64,000 nt of DNA from Pogona vitticeps (lineage: Eukaryota > Chordata > Lepidosauria > Squamata > Agamidae): positions 22,253,764-22,317,763 of the forward strand of contig NC_135789.1 of the NCBI RefSeq assembly GCF_051106095.1, given 5' to 3'. The position numbers and the translations under genes are program-made. The notes under the pieces were generated by a model. It worked only from the letters and a program-made list of their open reading frames with translations. It searched no databases and was not told where the DNA came from. Shown one piece after another: positions 24,218 to 36,143 of the stretch (positions within the stretch are counted from its first letter, which is position 1; every line of letters starts with the position of its first letter).

Positions 24218-24466
24218 GTTCAGTTCTGATGGTTGTTGTGGGTTTTTCGGGCTCTTTGGCCATGTTCTGAAGGTTGTTCTGCCTGATGTTTCACCAGTTT
24301 CCGTGGCCAGCATCTTCAGAGGACTGGAGTAGGAACTCTGTCCATGCTCTGTCCTACTCCAGTCCTTTGAAGATGCCGGCCACAGAGATGGGTGAAACAT
24401 CAGGAAGAACAACCTTCAGAACACGGCCAAAGAGCCTGAAAAACCCATAATAACCATCAGATCCTG
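24218..24466. mobile_element. Penelope-like fragments in inverted orientation
   Basis: Two copies of about 110 bp face each other around a loop of about 17 bp. The left copy contains CTGATGTTTCACCAG and GGCCAGCATCTTCAGAGGAC. The right copy contains the complement, GATGCCGGCCACAGAG, GGTGAAACATCAGGAAGAAC and CCAAAGAGCCTGAAAAACCC. This text recurs in reptile genomes, and I associate it with the end of Penelope-like retroelements. The family name is from memory and less certain than the inverted structure. Confidence 0.55.
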
Positions 24467-24654
24467 GCTGTGAAAGCCTTCGAAAATACGTAGTTCAGTT
24501 CTGTCTGGCATTTAGTCTAGGCAGGAATAAGCCGAAGTTGTTTTGCTGATGTTTTGCCAGGGCAGAGCACCGAATTCCACCCACCCACCCCCAGTTTCTG
24601 GAGTCAAGCAAGCTAAGCTGCCTTGCTATGCACTTTTTCCTTGAATTGCATTAA

Positions 24655-25365
24655 CAGTATCCTTTATTTATTTTATTTTTATTCATTTTTCCAGATCTTA
24701 CCCCACCCATCTAGATTCAGTGAATCTACTCTGGGCGGCTTACATTCTGAATATAAACCAAAATTTAAAACAAACGATATCAGACAACATAGAGATAAGC
24801 AAAGACCAAGATGGTAAGACATAGAGAATTAAGAAATGGAAGGGGGGGAAGGCCTGTCTGAAGAACAAAGTCTTCAGCTTGTTCTTAAAAATTCCCAGCG
24901 AGTGTGCCAGGCGATTCTCCAGGGGCAAGGTGTTCCAGAGGCCACTGATGAGAAGGCCCGGTTTCTAGTTCTCTCCTTCCGGGCCTCTCTTGAGACCAAG
25001 CCCCTCAGCCACCCAACCTGGCTAGATCAAGTAATATGAGTAGATCTAGGTGGGAGCAGGCACTCTGTCAGGTGTCAAGTTCCTAAACTGTCTAGGGCTT
25101 TATATGTAAGCATTAACACCTTGAAGCCAATGTGGAAATGAATGGCAACCAGTGTAAGGCCGCCAGAGTGGAGGAAATGTGAGGGTATTTTTTTTCACCC
25201 CAGTTAATAATCTGGCGACTGTATTCTGGACCATTTGTAGTTTCCGCATCAATCTCAGGAGCAGCCCCACGCACAGCGCTTTACAGTAGTCTAATCTCAA
25301 GACTATGAGCGCAAGGACCAGAGTGGTGAGCGCCCCAACATCAAGATAGGAGCTTGATGTTTTGG
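24655..25365 (-). mobile_element. L2-clade LINE, 3' part with RT C-terminus
   Basis: On the minus strand it encodes LDYCKALCVGLLLRLMRKLQ then MVQNTVARLLTGV, the C-terminal reverse-transcriptase region of L2 LINEs. This is followed by the 3' UTR and the end GCCGCCCAGAGTAGATTCAC, ATGGGTGGGGTAAGATC and AAATA units. It carries stops and frameshifts. Confidence 0.85.
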
Positions 25366-28300
25366 GGTTTGTTTTTTCCCTTCAGTAAATAAATATTCAA
25401 TAAATACTGTGCCCCCAGCCACCCAGAATCTCGGGGGGTTCAACACTGAAGGTGTCGAAGTGGTCTACTTGCCCCAAAACACAGTGTATCTAATTCAGCC
25501 TCTAGATTGGGGGTAGTGGTGGTTAGAAGGACCTTTAAGGCTCATTATACATGGAAACATATGGAAAGGACTGTCAACGCTATGGAAGAGAACTCTAATA
25601 GAAAGAATTGCTCTCTCCCTCTCTCTCTTGATCAGCCGTGCTTTGTAGTTAGGTTTTCGGGGGCATAAGATTTATACATGTATTTTGATCTAACCCTGCC
25701 CCTAAAGAAGGGGATAGAGTTATTGAAGGGAGAAATACATGAGGTAGCAGATCCATGAGCACCTCTTTTCCTCCCTGGTGATAAAAATAATAATAAAGTA
25801 AATAACTAACAATTTGCGGCGTTTTCAAAATACCACAACTCTGCTGCCTAAGGCCATCTCACAGTGGCCAACAGTAGGGCCAGCCCTGGATCTGATGTGT
25901 CATAGCTTGAACCCACTTATAGAGCTAGAGGCCAAATACATACATACTCAAAACATGTTTTTGACTTGGTGACTTTGGGGCAATCCATGTCTCCCAGATC
26001 AACCTACCTTGCAGCTCTGATAATAAAAACATAAGAATAATTAAGAGTGAGTGGGGACGATGGGCTTTATGCATGTTAGCGGCATTTCTGCCTCTCTGGG
26101 TACCTGGGCTGATAGTTCCCACTTATGCCTGTTTGGTTTGCAGTTCTTAGGATTTTTTTTTTTAAGTTAGAGTAATATCACCAAGACAAGCCATTTTCCC
26201 ACCTGAGGCAAAGAACCAGATGTGTCCATTTCTCTGCCCACCACCCCAGTTCTGCAACTGAGACTTATTTGAGCTGTGGTGGTGGGATAATGGTCAACCA
26301 CATCTGAAGCAGCAGTTTAATTCAAGGGGTCCAGGTCAGGCTATTGTGGCATGACTTTCTCCTCCAGCCACAGATATACTGTAAAAAAATCTTGATTTTG
26401 TTGGCTTTCTCCAACTCGCTTGCATTTTCTTCCCATCTTCATTTGCTGCTGGACTGACTGCAAGACTTTGTGTTCTCTCACTACATTTAAATTTGTGAAT
26501 ATTTTTAATGCACGTTTATTGTGTATTTTGCCTCTCCTATGCAACACTTCCCAACGGATTGGATTGTGTCTACCTTTCGGCCAATTATGCCCATAATAGC
26601 CACTCACATTTTAAAACCCCATTCATTGTTTGCACGTGCGTGATGCGGATTGCCGTGTGCAAATTCTTAAGATGAAACACATCTCCGATCCCAAAACATG
26701 GCTTACGTTGAGAACAACTTATGCAGCATCATTCTTTTCTGTTCACACCTTCAACATAAGTGAGCAGCCAGGGGGGGGGGGGAATGCTTCCTCCCAGCCT
26801 CTGTGGCCTGAGATGGAAGAACAGGCAGCAATAGCCCAGCCTCACAGCAGGGAAACATTTACACAGGGCTGAAACGTGCAGTTCCTGGATGCTTCAGCTG
26901 AAATCATGAGGCTGAATGGCAAAGGAGGGGCGGGCGGTGTGTGTGAGTGAGAGAGCGAGCATTCCTTCTTCATTCATCCATCCCTCTAAAGCAGCTTTAA
27001 AATTCACTTTCCCCACCCCCAGCCTGCTTCCCTCACTCCAGACAGCATGCGCTGTGATTAAAATAACCTCACAAATGGCTGTGCAAGATCTCTCCCCCCC
27101 TCCACTCCCCCTCTGTTGCTGCACAGTCAGTTCACAGTTCTAAATGGGTTCCCATAGCCACAAATGGATGCACCCGTGGTTCCAGGGAAATGAAGCGATC
27201 GATGGCGGAGTTCAAATATAGCTGAATGAAACCAGCACAGCACTTAGAGAGGAGAGCCAAGTTCCTTTCACCACCACGGCAGCGTATACCAGGAAAGGCA
27301 CTTACCTTGCACATAAACAGACGTGGCACCTGTGCCAAGGGGTAAGCAGCAACCCCCCCCCCCCAGCAGTTTTATTCTTGGGAGCAAAGGGCTGCCTTTG
27401 GCAAGCTGAAAAGAGGCAAAAAGGTCTGCAGGTGTCTAATCCTCCTCCCTCACCCCACACCATGACCCCCCACTTTGGAAAAAGATTTAGGGTTTCAGAT
27501 TTGGAACAGAAGGTGGGCAGGTTAAGTTTAAAGCGTTCAATAAAACGTTGAGCTCAAGAAATTGACCTTGAAACTGACTGTGCACCTACACATTTTGGAG
27601 CTTTGTTGCCTTAAGGAAGATCTGTGACTCTCCTAATGCTGAAGTGGGAGTGCGGAAGTCTCAAAATCACAATTTCACTGTGTTTCTTCAAATCTCTCCT
27701 GCATGTTCTGTCTGTCAGTGTTTCACACTGGGTTGCAAACCTTCTTTTTATACACTGAAATCCATATGCATTTTAAAAAACACCTTCTTTCCAAATTCCC
27801 TCCATGTGCATATGTTTTGAATTGTGCACATGAATTATTTGCATTTTAGAACTGCTGCATAATTTTATGTGCACTTCCCGTGCCCTGTAACTTCACAACT
27901 GTGCAGATTCTTGCTATGTGTTTCTTTTCACAACTAGGCCTTGGGCAGTGGTGCAGAAAAAGCTACTTTCATTAAGTGCCAATTTAAGAGATTGAAATAA
28001 AGTCTGTTCTGTTCCTAAACTGAACCCCAAACAGCAAGCTGGCAGCAGCTGCAGCAAAATGTTGCTTGACATGACTGACTCCTAAAAGGAGCTTTCCAGT
28101 TGAAGACTGATTCTGTGTGAACAGAAATCCTATTCAGGCTTCTGAGAAGTGATTTTAGGAGGGGAGATGGGCCCTCATTTCTCTCTCTCCTCTACATCTT
28201 TCTGTTGCACTGCAACAGGGTAGAAAGCTCCTGAAGAGACACACACAACAGTTGCTCACAGCCCAAAGGGTGAGGAGCAATGGAAACATGCAACAACTAT

Positions 28301-28850
28301 AGTATAATACAGTAGGTGCTTGGGGTCTGGGTTGGATAGCTAAAAGAGTTTGTGATTTAAAAAAAACAAAATGTAATTATTCCTCAATAGACTCATGAAT
28401 AGGGCTTTGCGCTGGAGATGTGCCTCTTCTTAAATTCCCTTCCCTGCTTCAAGTTACAGGCATTTTGGAAGCTGAGCAGTCATTGTCATTTTTTTGCGGG
28501 TGGAGGGATGGGTGCCTTAACACAGGATCATAGAGCTGGGAAGTCAGACAGGTATCCTACTACTGGCACGGCAGGAAATCCACAGAAGAAGCTTCTTCAT
28601 CAGATGGACATCAGAGCTACTCTGCGTGTGTCATGTGGTGTTTGGGTAGCAGGCGGCTGTGGTACCTGTGGGCAGAGGACTGAGAACCCCCCTCCCTGTG
28701 TTGTAGAAAATAGGCCTACCTCTTTCCTTTCCCCTTGAGTGTTGTGGGCTGGTTTTCAGTGCCATAAATTAATTGGGGGGCGGGCAGGGGGAAGATTCAC
28801 AGAAGCTTTGGAAGGTGGGCGCATATTCCTATGCACCCACCTGGGGGATG
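25366..28850. other. Repeat-poor intergenic block
   Basis: About 3.5 kb with no recognised LINE or SINE. It has a G12 run at 26771-26782 and a C12 run at 27353-27364. Open frames of 60-106 codons occur, none recognised. It might hold conserved non-coding elements or distal exons. Confidence 0.4.
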
Positions 28851-28861
28851 GGGAGAAGATT

Positions 28862-28975
28862 GTGCTCCGGATGTTGTTGGATTGCAACTCCAGCAGGCCT
28901 AAGCAACTCTGGGCAAATAGGAGTTGCACCCGACAACCTCTGGCAGGACATCTGTTCACATCCTTATCACAACAC
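28862..28975. mobile_element. Degraded hAT MITE
   Basis: Arms GGATGTTGTTGGATTGCAAC and GAGTTGCACCCGACAACCTC. Same family type as 37988-38102. Confidence 0.45.
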
Positions 28976-29403
28976 ATGTACAGTAGTAACAGTCCATATT
29001 TTGTCTGTGGCCCACTTGCCCGAAAGGTTTTCTGCTAATCAGGGACGATGATTTCAGTGTTAAACTACATGCTTTGTATACAGGGATACCCAAGGAGATC
29101 CTTTAGGGCCAGCCGTGCAATTAGGTACAGCGAGGCATTACTTTGAGAAGCAGATTTGGAGATAGCATACAAAAGCAGCAAATTTGATCTTGCCTACTTT
29201 TACTGTTGTTACGTTGCAGTTCTTATTTCTAAGCTGTGCTGGTGCATGGGGGCAGACTGAAGGCTCAACCCTAAAATTTAGAAGTCCTGAAAGTTTGTTT
29301 GCAAAATGACAGATTACAGAAGTTCAGGAAGCAAATTAATTAGCTATTGGTAATCGTTTTAAATTGGCAACCAAAGATTTTGAATGACTCCAGCTGCTCA
29401 AGT

Positions 29404-29744
29404 CAGGGACATGGTGGCACTGCGGGTTAAACCGCAGAAGCCTCTGTGCTGCAAGGTCAGAAGACCAGCCATTGTAAGATTGAATCCACACGACAGACTG
29501 AGCTCCCGTCGCTTGTCCCAGCTCCTGCCAACCTAGCCATTCAAAAGCATGTAAAAATGAGAGTCGATAAATAGGTACCACCTCAGTGGGAAGGTCACGG
29601 CATTCCGTGCCTAGTCGCGCTGGCCACGTGACTACGGAAACTGTCTACAGACAAACGCCGGCTCTACGGCTTGGAGACGGGGATGAGTACCACCCCCTAG
29701 AGTTGGACATGACTAGACTAAATGTCAAGGGGAACCTTTACCTT
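29404..29744 (+). mobile_element. Sauria-type tRNA SINE, near full length
   Basis: Head CATGGTGGCACTGCGGGTTA, body TCGATAAATAGGTACCACCT, end CAAGGGGAACCTTTACC. It is flanked by 15-bp duplications TCCAGCTGCTCAAGT (29389-29403) and TCCAGCTGCTCAAAT (29745-29759). It differs from the copy at 10519 by many substitutions. Confidence 0.9.
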
Positions 29745-29759
29745 TCCAGCTGCTCAAAT

Positions 29760-30592
29760 TAGTCTGGGGAGGTGGATGACCTGAACTTGCTTCCACATTC
29801 TCTTCATCTCTTACCTTCATGTTTAGTACTTTGCAATTTTTATGCTTGCTGTACTTCTGAGGTTGCTTGTTCATGGAACTTTATGAACCACATTTTCTTT
29901 CTTACTTATCCAAAAGTATAATACCTGGTTTTATCCATGATAACTTGCTTGCATTGGCAGTTTTTTAAAAAACTAGAGTGGCTAAAATTGATAATATGGA
30001 GGAAAATATGTAAATTATCTGTAAAATTTAGCCAAGTGCTGAAAACATTTTATTTTGAACTTGGTTGTGCCTGCACATAGAACCTGTTAGGCCATCTGGC
30101 AATACAGTAATATGATGAATTGATTTTTTAAGATTCATATATCACTTTCACCTTACTTCATAATTATTATCTGGTACTATCTAGTGCAAATAACCTGGTC
30201 TCAAATTGCACATAAGAATCGCTCGGGGTGAGCCTGAAGAGAGTATTATTTTAGCCACAGGTTCATATAATTTTTAATCAGTCCATGCCTCCTTGCACTG
30301 TAGGGCTTCCATTAATGTAGGTGGTTTTCACTTGAAAATTGTAACACTTTTGTTAGTCCTTTATAATTTTCCACTATTACCCAATGAAATTAGTACCGGT
30401 AGTTTCTAACTTTTAGTGTTTGATCCATGCAGAGATTCTTGAGGTTGATCTGTGCCCACCTATGCTCTGGGGCAAATAAAGGCACTTTCTACATACCTTT
30501 GAGTGATGGCAGCAGTATTTTGACAGGAGGGCTTGGATTCCTCCAATATATCACTACTTCCAAGTCCACAGTTCCAAAATAATATGTTAATT
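29760..30592. other. AT-rich intergenic sequence, nothing recognised
   Basis: No open frame above 60 codons and no clear repeat. Confidence 0.5.
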
Positions 30593-30890
30593 CAGTAGGA
30601 CCCCCTTATCCATGGGATCAGTATCCACTGAGTCACTTGTCTGGTCGGAAAATCTTTTTAAAAAATCCTAGAAATATATATTTTTAACCATGAAGTTAAA
30701 CACTATACATAGCATGGTTTATTGCTCCTTCCACTAGAGAGAGCCAGAGAGAATGCTGGCTGTTCAGTTTCTCCAGGATGCATTCAATATAATCCATGTT
30801 ATTCAACATTTGTGGGGAGAGAGCTTGGAACCAATTCCTCACAGATATGGGGGTCCTGGGATTCCCCACGGATACTGGGACTGCCCTACT
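30593..30890. mobile_element. Tigger-like (Tc1/mariner) element
   Basis: Left end CAGTAGGACCCCCTTATCC. The right end ATACTGGGACTGCCCTACT is its approximate complement. The interior phrase TATACATAGCATGGTTTATT is shared with the element at 48468. No transposase frame remains. Confidence 0.6.
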
Positions 30891-30984
30891 ATTAATAGAG
30901 GTTGCTTTTAATATTAATAGAGGTAATGTTTACTTCTGCACTGTGTTGTTTTGAGTATCACTCTATAAAAGTACTGTACCTGTT

Positions 30985-31745
30985 TTGGAATAACAATTTA
31001 AGGTCCTTTGTGCTGTAATGTGTGTGGATATTTAAAGATTTTCTCCTCCTCCAAACATTGAATAAACTCTTAATTAGTGAGCTTATAGTTACAGACTTCT
31101 GAGAATTTGCCAGTTTTCATGTGGATGATAGCACATTTTTCAACACCAAAGTTCATTTTGATATCTGTACTGTAGGTTTCAGTGATGTTTAAGGGACTAT
31201 TCCGTTTATTGAGAGAGTTTGTAAATAACTCTATGTAATCGATAAACATGGAGTGTAAAACTTTGAGGCCATTTGTCTGATCATTTGGCTTGTAGCCTTT
31301 AGGGCCACTGCTCAGCAGCGGATAAATTTCTGGAGTTCCTTCAAGGCTGATTCAGTATGAAGGAATCTGAAGTTAAGCAGTTACTTACAGCTGTGAGATT
31401 TCTTAATGCAATCTTGTTTGGTCTGGTAGGATATGAATGCATTTAAGAAAGCTATAAATGTTTTGGGAAATGATTGATGCAAACAGTGTATAAACTGTAG
31501 GTGAACAGGTGAGAAGTTAGCAGTTTTGTGCATCAGAACAATTGCCTGTTTTATAAAGGAGAGAGGTTATTTCTTGTTTAAAAAATTAATGAATAAGATC
31601 AGGATCACCAAGGGCTTTGTTTGTTCATTTTAAAGTTGCTACTTACTGCCAGAGTAATTTTTGTAGGATCACCTGCTTCAGATGTCAAAAATAATTTGGT
31701 TGGTTAGCCTTTTACCATAATAATTCTCCCTCACCTTAAAGGGTC
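30985..31745 (-). mobile_element. R4-like non-LTR retrotransposon fragment (RT domain)
   Basis: Minus-strand translation gives MFIDYIELFTNSLNKRNSPL, then ITETYSTDIKMNFGVEKCAI and IHMKTGKF. After a stop, CLEEEKIFKYPHT follows. This matches the reverse-transcriptase palm of the R4/Dong group, which usually reads MDDLKLY, then GMEFGIEKCA, then EESYKYLG. The catalytic FxDD has become FIDY. R4 is one of the LINE clades known from lizards. Confidence 0.7.
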
Positions 31746-33630
31746 TTGCATTACAAGAGTTGGTGTGCATGGTTGGGGCAGAGAGGTTTTGCTTCTGAAA
31801 AAAAAACCCAAGCTTTCCTATCAATACTTGAGCTTGTGGGAAAGACAACTAAAATTAACTCCCAAGGTCATCTTCTCCTAATAGCCATGACTTCATTTGG
31901 GTCACGTTCGGAGGATCTCAAAAAGAAGCCTCCTCAGCAAAGGGAGCTGGTTCCCGGGGCTATTTTTATGAGCAGAGGTTTGTTCTCCATATGGCTCAGA
32001 ATGATCTCTTGACACAAGGTTAGTGCTGATTTCACAGTTCTAACTTCCTCAAATAATCTGTGGGTGTAGCATGCTGGAGTTCCTTAGAAAAATTGTTAAA
32101 TGTATGTTTATCCAGAGAAATAGTCACATGGGACTTAAAACTGGGAGGAGAGAACAGTTTCTTTGGCATAGTGCAGACTTGGTTGGTTTTGGTCTTCAAT
32201 TCCTTTCATACCCATCTTTGTCCAGAGCTCAGGATTCTACATTTTATAAGTACTCTGTTGCTCCTCAGTAGCCAGTTGCTGTTGTTATCATTGCTCCAGT
32301 CACACAAGCAAACAATTGCATTATACTACTGGCACCAACAGGACAGAAAAATACTGAGAAATTATCTCTTTTCTCCTCTTATAGCCAATTCTCATTTGCA
32401 CTTTAGAAATATTTACAAAAAGACAAAAGACAAAACCAAATATATTTTCTTTACTACTTACGATGGATAAGAAAATAGTTTAAACCTGCAAAATTCCTAC
32501 CAAAAAGCTTAAAAATATTCTTTAAAAGAAATCTTTCAGAAAACTTGGGGTTGTTACATCTAAATAATATAGGTGGTACTTATATGTAGAAGTAATGATG
32601 TAACTACTTGTTACATACTCATCAGTAACAAATTACCATTACAATACTTGTAAGCAGATACTTTCCATCTCTGCCTTTGGAACAGCATGTCAGCTGTTAT
32701 GTAAAGCTGGGATAAGTAACAGTGGAAAGTCTTTGGGGTGGGAGGTGGGTTGCATCAGCTCAGTTTTCTAACCCTCCCTGTCCTGTTCCACAATGGATGA
32801 GACAAGTGAAGACGCTGGCAGTAGTAGAAGGGATCCCTTCTACTACTGCTGACTAGTAAAGTCCCAGAGCACAGAAAGGAGCAAGAGAAGCAAGAACTGT
32901 AAAGCTCACCATAAGGAACATCCAGGCAGGGCAACCCTGAGTTGTAGCCCAAGAGGCAGTCCAAATGGTCAAACCAGGTCTAAGCATTCCAGAACAAGGA
33001 ACTCAAAAACAACATAAAGATGACCAAATTCCTTTCAGCCTCCTGCAGAGGTCACTGAAGTCTGTTTTATAGCTCTGCTGCTGGAGCCCCACCCAGCTGC
33101 AGGTGCTCAGGTAGTAACAGAAGACCCAAAGTGCAGGATTTGGCCCCCTAAGTCTCCCTGGGACAAAGGGCACACTCATGAGGAGGCCAGTTACTCACAA
33201 GGAGACCTTCCCTGCAGCCAAGCACTCTTGTCTTGCGGCTTCACACAAGGGTTGTGCCTCCAGCTCTCTTTTGCTCCTCAGACTCAGCTCCCGAGACCCA
33301 CATCTATAAGCTCAGGCTCAAGCAGGTCGACTCCAGCAGGCTCATCCTTGCTAGAGAATGCCTCTGGCTGAGGTCTTGACAGTCCCAGACCATTGAGAGT
33401 TGTACGTGCCACCTTTTTCAAAATAGAGAATCATGGTCCATGGTTTCACACTCCACAGCTGTGATCCTGACCCATAGGGCTGTGGTGAGAAAGTAATCCT
33501 GGAAATGTCTGCTTTGATAGGTCTTATGAAGCACTGACAATCTAAACGGAAATGCGCACTGATATCACTGGAAGTGGGCAGGAGAGGCTGGCTGACTGAA
33601 CACCACTGTTGTATAATTGCTTTCAACTAT
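31746..33630. other. Intergenic sequence with one repeat and a perfect palindrome
   Basis: 32340-32470 matches 41280-41400 (TAGCCAATTCT, then TTTAGAAATA and ACCAAATATATTTTC against TTAGAAATA and ACTAAATATTTTC). A 32-bp perfect palindrome lies at 32818-32849. No gene recognised. Confidence 0.45.
32818..32849. repeat. Perfect 32-bp palindrome
   Basis: The half-site GCAGTAGTAGAAGGGA is followed at once by its exact complement, with GGATCC at the centre and no spacer. Confidence 0.9.
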
Positions 33631-33639
33631 CATCCTTAA

Positions 33640-33718
33640 ACGTCATAAGCTGCCTTGGGTCCTTTTCAAGGAGAAAGGTGGGGTAGAAATATTTTTGAAT
33701 GAATGAATGAATGAATGT
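33640..33718 (+). mobile_element. L2-type LINE 3' tail with GAAT repeats
   Basis: Ends with CATAAGCTGCCTTGGGTCCT then TTTCAAGGAG, a GGGGTAGAAATATT end and GAAT units. Same tail as 12185-12268. Confidence 0.65.
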
Positions 33719-35807
33719 GTCTCCCTTCCTTACTGGTGGCTCTAGCTACAAAAAGCATGTGCTTTGAGTTCAGAAAGCTAGTAGGAGAGCACCTCTTTTG
33801 CACACTAAAGGTCTCTATTTGGCTACTCTTGCTTGGACTGGGCAACAGCCCTGCCTGAAAGGCTGGAGAACTACCATCAGGCAATGTAATCCATACAAAG
33901 CTAACTGGACCATTGAGTCAGCCTAAGGCAGCTTCCTATTTTGATACAGATGTGGAGGAAAACAGATGCTTTTAATGATAGCCCTCTAGCAGCAGAGCCA
34001 TTTGTTTGCAAAGTTATACAGCGAGAGGAAACAGGATGATGAGATGCTTCAGTTTACAAGGAAAATGTCTCTTGGCCAAGTAAATAGCCACATTCTTTCT
34101 GTCATCTTAAAGAGTTTCCATCTCTGAGAAGGTCACCTGGTGCCACTGCTGTCCTTTGGACTGTTTTGCATCAGCATAGTCACAAAAAGATCTAAATCGT
34201 TCCAGAGAGCGGATTCTCTGGACTGCGTCAATTCCTGCTTTGCATAGCCATCAGTACACATCAGCAAGGCCAACATAAATAAAAAATAAAAATTAACATG
34301 CCCCTCTTCCTTTGCCTTGCACAAACACTGAGGTTTATGAGGCTTGATGTTGCCATATCTCTATTTCTTTGGTTTCGATGAACAAAGAAAAGCAGGGGAG
34401 GCTTTCCATTTGTCCAGCACTCTGCCCCGATAATGGCTGACCAGATGCCTCTTGGAAGATCACAAGGAGGACATGAGTACTGTAGTTTCCTCCCGTCTGT
34501 ATTCAAGAGGTATGGCATCTCTTATCCCAGATGCAGTATTTAATTGTCATGATTACCCTTCGTTGAGACATTTGAAACATCTTATTTTCCTTCTTTTTTC
34601 CTTTTTCCCGCTTCCCTGGTTCAGCATTTATTTTCCGTATAAAGCATAGAGCCTGCTAACCTCTATGCAGAGCTGATGTTCTGGATTACATTACAGTATT
34701 TTAAACCAGGGCCAAGGAAACGGTTGCCTTCCAGTTTTTGTTGCAACCGTTTTGTTCTGGCTCTTATCGTTCCAGACCTTTGGTCATGCTGATTGGGGCG
34801 AATGGGAGCTGGAGTCCAAGTAGGGTGTACAGACGTCTTATGCCCGTTTTAAACCAAAGGGACCCAGAGCATGCAACCAGCTTTCTTGGCAAGAGTTCCA
34901 ACAAACCATGTCTGAATGAAAAATGTTCTTTGAACTTTTTCTGTTTCCCTTTCTGGCTGCTACTGAGAGGACCAAGCAACTCTATTCGTGCTATGACTTG
35001 CAGTCTCTCCACATGTCTCTGTTTCTTTGGCACAAATTAACTTCCCCCCTGGCCCCAATTTAAAACCTCTGCGCGTTTTCCCAAGATAATATAATCCTCC
35101 ATAACATTTATTTAAACAGGAAATAATTCCAAATTAGAGAGCTACATTTCAAGATATTGCTGTTGCTTTTGAGCCAGTCTGTGAAATTCAGCTCAGAAGA
35201 ACACAGGAAAAGCCTTGTTGAATTGGAGTAAAGATCCACCCACTTTCCACGCATGGCCACCCAGGCATACCTAGAAAGTTCTCAGGTTGGGCATGAAAAC
35301 TATAGCCTTCCTCTGTTTTGTGTGCTAGCTAGCATTCAGAACTAAATTGCCAGAAGCTCCACTTAGAGGGCAGATTAGGGTAATATGTGGGTCTGGTCCT
35401 GGACCCCTTCCTGCTGATAAATTGCTGGCAGAAAGGAGATCTGTCCCCAGCAAAGCAGGGCGGGGGGGGGGGGGAGCAACAGTTACAATTCTTCTTTGAA
35501 ACAAGTCTTACACTCTCTTGAATGAATGGGGGGAATGGGCTCCTGGGCTGCATCCACCCCAGATTCAGGGTGATTAAGACTAATAAACACTGACAGACCA
35601 AGCCAACCACCTTAAGCATTATTTACAGTTGAGGGAAAGGGAGGAGCAGAAAAAGCACCATCCTGCCTTTTCCCTACTCCCAAGCCCCATTTGGCATACA
35701 TAAGCGACATCCTCCTCTACCCCACCCCTGCTTTCCCCATCCTGTTCTGTGTAACCTGGGATTGGGCTCTTCGCTTCTGTGGATGGAAGAGAAAGGTGTT
35801 GGTTTGT
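33719..35807. other. Intergenic sequence, nothing recognised
   Basis: Contains a run of 13 G at 35462-35474 and a short CR1-like scrap near 33905-33950. Open frames up to 100 codons, none recognised. Confidence 0.45.
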
Positions 35808-35815
35808 ATCCTAAC

Positions 35816-36135
35816 TAGAGGTGGGCACGAACTTCAGTTTGGAGGTTTCTGCTGGTTCCTATGCGCAGAACCACAGGTGCCACATGCTCCCTTCCCCTGC
35901 CTGGATCCCCCACTCATCTCCTCTTCATCTGTTCGACCACTCAGACAAGGAGGCAGGACAGGCAAACACATGTTCCTGCACTGGTTGAAGAGACGAAGGA
36001 GAGGAGGAGAGAAACACACTCTAATTGGTGAGTGGGTAATTGGCTGGGGAGGCGGGGAAAGAGAATACGTGGCATCTGTGGTGCTGTGTGTACGAACAAC
36101 ATGAACCTCCGAACCGAGGTTCATGCCCATCTCTA
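35816..36135. mobile_element. hAT element with TAGAGGTGGGCACGAAC ends
   Basis: A 320-bp element. Left end TAGAGGTGGGCACGAAC, right end GTTCATGCCCATCTCTA. It is flanked by ATCCTAAC (35808-35815) and ATACTAAC (36136-36143), 7 of 8 identical. No transposase. Confidence 0.8.
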
Positions 36136-36143
36136 ATACTAAC

